Notes under the pieces: generated by a model
Told to the model about the DNA's origin: nothing
What the model saw: only the letters and a program-made list of their open reading frames with translations
The model's database searches: none
Made by a program: the position numbers and the translations under genes
Shown here: positions 60,501-64,000 of the stretch, in pieces
How positions within the stretch are numbered: position 1 is the stretch's first letter
Layout: each line of letters begins with the position of its first letter
Assembly: GCA_932521025.1 (NCBI GenBank)
Contig: OW051473.1
Span: forward strand, 2,728,001-2,792,000
Direction of reading: 5' to 3'
Source of the DNA: Oscheius onirici
Lineage: Eukaryota; Nematoda; Chromadorea; Rhabditida; Rhabditidae
DNA: 64,000 nucleotides

Positions 60501-62105
60501 TCTTAGCTTATCTGATCCATGGAAATCTAACTTTTTTTTCGCAACTCCAGGAAGATGGATGCACTGAAATGTGCCTGCGGTTATCTCAAGAAGTTCGTTT
60601 TATTTTGAGACTAGTTTTCGCAGAAAGCTTAATGTTTGTCCCCGCTTTTTGCACTACCCTTCGGGGGTAATTATGATTAAACATTAGTGGTAATCTGAAA
60701 ATTGGCATTATGTATGTATCCCCTTCTTCCGCCTTGTTAGCCATTCTAGGGTCCTGATTTGTCATTTGATATATGCTAACCTTTTTTGTTTTTCGTCTAC
60801 CTCTAAAATGTTTCCGTAGGTAGCCAGTCAATCACATAGCATAGAAATGCAGCCGTTGGTGTGAGAACTCATTCCGCCTCTCAAGAACAACCTCCAATTC
60901 ACACCTTTGCCACCGGCCTTTTTATACAACTTGTTTTTTTTGTCTGATTCCAGTCGACGTTTCGTCCCTCAAAACAAGGGCCACGAAAAACGGTAATGAG
61001 TCCCATTGAGCCATTGTTGAAATTGTCCTTTGAGTCATTTGTATCCACTTTTTTATCGTACTAAATCACGCCGTCTTCGTTTTTATGATAGAAATTATGA
61101 TGTCAGCAATTTGATGCCCATATGGCGGAATGAGGTGAACAAAAACTTCCATGCCGCATTACTTCTTCCGTAATAACAGTTTTGTCTACTATAGATTTTC
61201 ACTGTGCTAATTTTTGACTCTTAATTGTGGTTGCTCTTTTTGAATGTTAGTCGGAACGAAAACAACTGCCTCACTAATGGAAGCCGCGTGATTCGCGTGG
61301 CTGTACTACAAATTCCGTTTAAATTGTTCAAAGAGGACAACATGTCTGACTGTCCGGAAGCCCAAAATGTCTTTTGGTCGCTTAAATTAATTGAAAGATG
61401 TCATTTCACTGTTTCATTCCGTTTTTCTTGCTATTTGCTCCTTCACTCTTCTGCATAAAATTAAGGGAGAAGATGTATTTATTATGTGCCCGCATATTCT
61501 GATCTCATCTTTTCATCGCCACCTGTAGACCTTGCAATTTGGTGCTCTTATACATTTCGTGACGTTTTATAAATCAGTGATGAGGACTTCTTGTGGGCGA
61601 GAGCATAAACACCTGTTATTGGTGTCGTTTAACTAACAATTCAATGCTTTGTTGTTTTCTCAAGCGGTTTCCCGTTTTTGCTATTTTTCTTTTAGTGTTA
61701 CTAGCTCCATTTTCTTGAAGGTGCTCGTCTTCGCTCCACTGCATTTATCCATGAGAATAATCATCCAAATAGCCTCCAGCAATGAGACATTTTATTCCCT
61801 TCTATGCTCGAGTTTTTCGGTTCTTTCATCAAAATTAAACTTCCTCTAGTGAAGATGGAACGTCGATACCAGAGGATGGGTAAAATCTCGAGAATGCCGA
61901 AATACTCCGATAGCATATTACATTCTCCATATCACAAGTAAGAGAAGAAAAGTTTTGTTTAACTGTATGTTACGACGCTGGAACAAGATTTTTCAGTTTC
62001 AGCTCACAGCCAAGTCGATTGGACAAACGGCACGGAAGAAGCTGTGATCTCAATGCGACAGAACACGAGGATGCTGACCGAAGCTTCGATAACCCCATCG
62101 CACAG
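54550..62105 (+). CDS. 5' part of an unrecognised Ser-rich gene with long introns, running off the window
   Basis: Exons 54550-54575 (ATG, MAALRDKL), 58013-58129, 58200-58315, 59568-59607, 60283-60354, 61850-61879, 61914-61937 and 61997-62105 join in one frame for 178 codons and end in phase 0 at a donor (CAG/gtgagc). Each boundary has a good acceptor and donor, and all phases agree. The protein so far is low-complexity and Ser/Pro-rich: PRILLSPSFPTIDFLAVPSS, ASSYCQLEDRRQFLAPTSPS, SSNLTSSLTTLP, SHVGRSLIKGNTVC, SPRRMDEDGTSIPEDG, then CDLNATEHEDADRSFDNPIA. This looks like the disordered N-terminal region of a signalling or channel protein. I recognise no domain; the catalytic or structural part would lie beyond 64,000. 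The 54,550 start exon is the least certain. Confidence 0.6.
54576..58012. other. 3.4-kb presumed first intron, pyrimidine-rich in part
   Basis: Between the candidate start exon and the next exon. The plus strand is markedly C/T-rich around 56,820-57,400 (many tccct and ctcc runs). A frame at 55,277-55,477 could be an alternative exon, but its splice sites are not convincing. No repeats with clear termini were seen. Confidence 0.45.
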
Positions 62106-64000
62106 GTGAGCAGTGTTTTTATCAAAGAATGTAATACAGTCGATTGCTGGATAATAAATACTGCGGCATTTAGTTAGATTGAAGCCATAGTCCAGCTTAT
62201 CCGCTAGCTTAGTCAGCCTCTCTTGAAGAGACTACTCCTGACTGATCACTTAAAGGTCACAAAGATTGGAAGTGGGTTGTAGAACCCGGTATTATTTCTG
62301 AGGCATAATCAGCGCGACATTTCCTCAAGGAAATACATGTTTGTCTCCTTTTCCTCTCCAATAGAGTTCTGTCATTGAATTTTACATATATATTTTTTGC
62401 ACTAGTGTCAAAGTGCAAAGTTTCTGTTGCTGGAACTGTCTGGAAACTGAAATGACCCCCTTGTAACTGAAGATGATTACTTCTATTCATGACCTGTTAT
62501 TATGTCGACATGCAAAATGATCACTTAATGAAACCTTTTTCAGGTGCAATCCTTTTTCGCTTTTCGATAACTTTTTACACTAGTATTAAACTTTCTAGTC
62601 ATTGAAAAATATAACAATACACTACAAACGTTATTGTGCTACCGAAATCTGTTTTCCAAGAAGACTCACGGGTTTGTGCCCGCTGTCAATGAGTCTGATT
62701 TGTTATCCGATAGTGATATACCGACGGAGATTACTCTTTCCCTGATTACGTTTATAGGCTACGCCGACATTCATATGAAAATATTGTTCTTCAACTAGGA
62801 AGCATCTCATTTCATGCATTTTTCATATTTTGTAGCCAGAAGTTCCGTGAAAACTCAGGTGGATGGTGTTTTTCAAGTTTAGTTCCGTTTTTCATGTCTA
62901 TTTGGGGTACATATAGGATTGTTTAGTAGTATGCCATGTTGCTCAAGAAAACCACATTGTTAAACTGTCTGTATTTTCAACTTTCCGTTTTTGACCGGGT
63001 TTGTGTGGGATTTTTCGCCTTAGCAATTCAAATTCGCGCCCGGGACCAATTTTGACCTCTTCCCAGCTTACTCAAATCTCCATTCTCTTTTATTGTTTGC
63101 CCTCTCCTACCTACTTCCATCTGGGAAGGTTGTTCCGTTGTTTGATTCTGTTGCCCTTTTTTGCTTATCAATTAAGCTTATATCGTGCTGTGCTGATATA
63201 TGCCTATTGGAAACAAGGCAAAGTAAGGCAGGAATTCATCAAACGCCCAGTTTTATGGCCAGAGCCCGGGCAGCGTCGTTTTCAATGCTTAAACTGAAAC
63301 ATAGAATACTTTGGCTCCTTTTCGTTGGCTAAGTCCAATGACTCCTCAAGAACGAACATGTGTTTCTAAGATTCTTCATCACATATGCTTGTCGTCAGCT
63401 TGTTGTTCCTCTCAAATGTTTTTTTTTCTGAAACTTTCTCTCAAGCTATTCTATCCGTCACCTGTTGACACCTCCACACACAGATTGAGTCATTTTCGTA
63501 GGCTCGAAAGCCATCTGGGGTGCAGTTAGCCAAAACAAAACGGAATTTGAACGCTACTATGCACTACTTTTGCTAATTAGGGAACTAGCTGTCACTGTCT
63601 CCTTTTACACAACTGGTTATTTTGAACCGGTTTGGAAAATAACTAGGAATGTTTTGCAGAAACCCTTTTTCTATTAGAGTAGAATTGACAATCAGTGTTG
63701 AATTCACCTGAATCGTGACGATTTTCGCACTCTCTATACTATTTTGGGAGAAAACTTAACAGACTGATCTCTTTAAGTTTCGATATTAGTTGTGCTTGGC
63801 TAAACTTTTAGTTAATTTAGAATGTTTGATTACCAGGACTAACAAGCCTCAAATTACTTGCCAGCCCGATAAAAAAGAGGTTGTTCGGGGTGACTCGGGT
63901 TTGAGCTGCTTCCTTCTGCTAAAACAATTCAATTAGAGTAATTGGAAGTGCACATTGTTCAGAAGTCAGAGAATGCTTAGGACAGATATCTATGATTTTT
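62106..64000. other. presumed intron at the right edge
   Basis: No further exon of the plus-strand gene is recognised before the window ends. Open frames at 63,001-63,332 are T-rich and lack a supported splice structure. Confidence 0.45.

Overview
The window is eukaryotic nuclear DNA, almost certainly from a rhabditid nematode of the Caenorhabditis/Oscheius/Pristionchus kind. Introns are very short (many 37-60 nt), acceptors are nematode-type TTTTCAG/TTTTAG with a notable share of TTTAAG, and several start codons sit at or just after an unpaired splice acceptor, as expected for spliced-leader trans-splicing. From memory, the best-recognised genes (par-1, che-12, the glycogen phosphorylase T22F3.3, elp-1, kmo-1) have C. 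elegans orthologues on chromosome V, so the scaffold probably belongs to that linkage group with local order rearranged. The species cannot be named from the sequence.

Layout. 0.4-19.6 kb, minus: PAR-1/MARK kinase, with a 17-exon core (366-6,790), an alternative first exon near 13.1-13.4 kb, and a seven-exon upstream module (16.0-19.6 kb) that is either the N-terminus of a long PAR-1 isoform or an unrecognised gene. A 570-bp inverted-repeat transposon remnant lies inside that module. 21.0-27.9 kb, minus: a TOGARAM/Crescerin (CHE-12) locus with TOG domains, apparently arranged as two transcription units. 28.9-31.9 kb, minus: a FAM161-family gene. A full-match X-box (RFX/DAF-19 site) lies between these two ciliary genes. 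32.5-35.4 kb, minus: glycogen phosphorylase. 37.4 kb: tRNA-Asn(GTT). 38.4-38.9 kb, minus: a small unrecognised secreted protein. 43.5-44.5 kb, plus: PGAP2-like membrane protein. 46.0-49.5 kb, plus: EMAP-like protein (ELP-1) with an unusual hydrophobic N-terminus. 49.9-51.7 kb, plus: kynurenine 3-monooxygenase. 51.8-52.7 kb, minus: secreted Kunitz plus cysteine-rich protein. 54.6-62.1 kb, plus: 5' exons of a long-intron, Ser-rich gene that runs off the window.

Genes and themes. PAR-1, CHE-12/TOGARAM, FAM161 and ELP-1 all act on microtubules, and CHE-12/TOGARAM and FAM161 are cilium or centriole proteins. The metabolic genes (phosphorylase, KMO) are housekeeping-type. Exon joins were worked out by hand from splice signals, reading phase and family similarity. 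For PAR-1, phosphorylase, KMO, PGAP2 and ELP-1 the exon lengths sum to an intact frame. Large stretches (6.8-13.1, 38.9-43.5, 44.5-46.0, 52.7-58.0 and 62.1-64.0 kb) show no gene I can support, apart from the small candidates listed.
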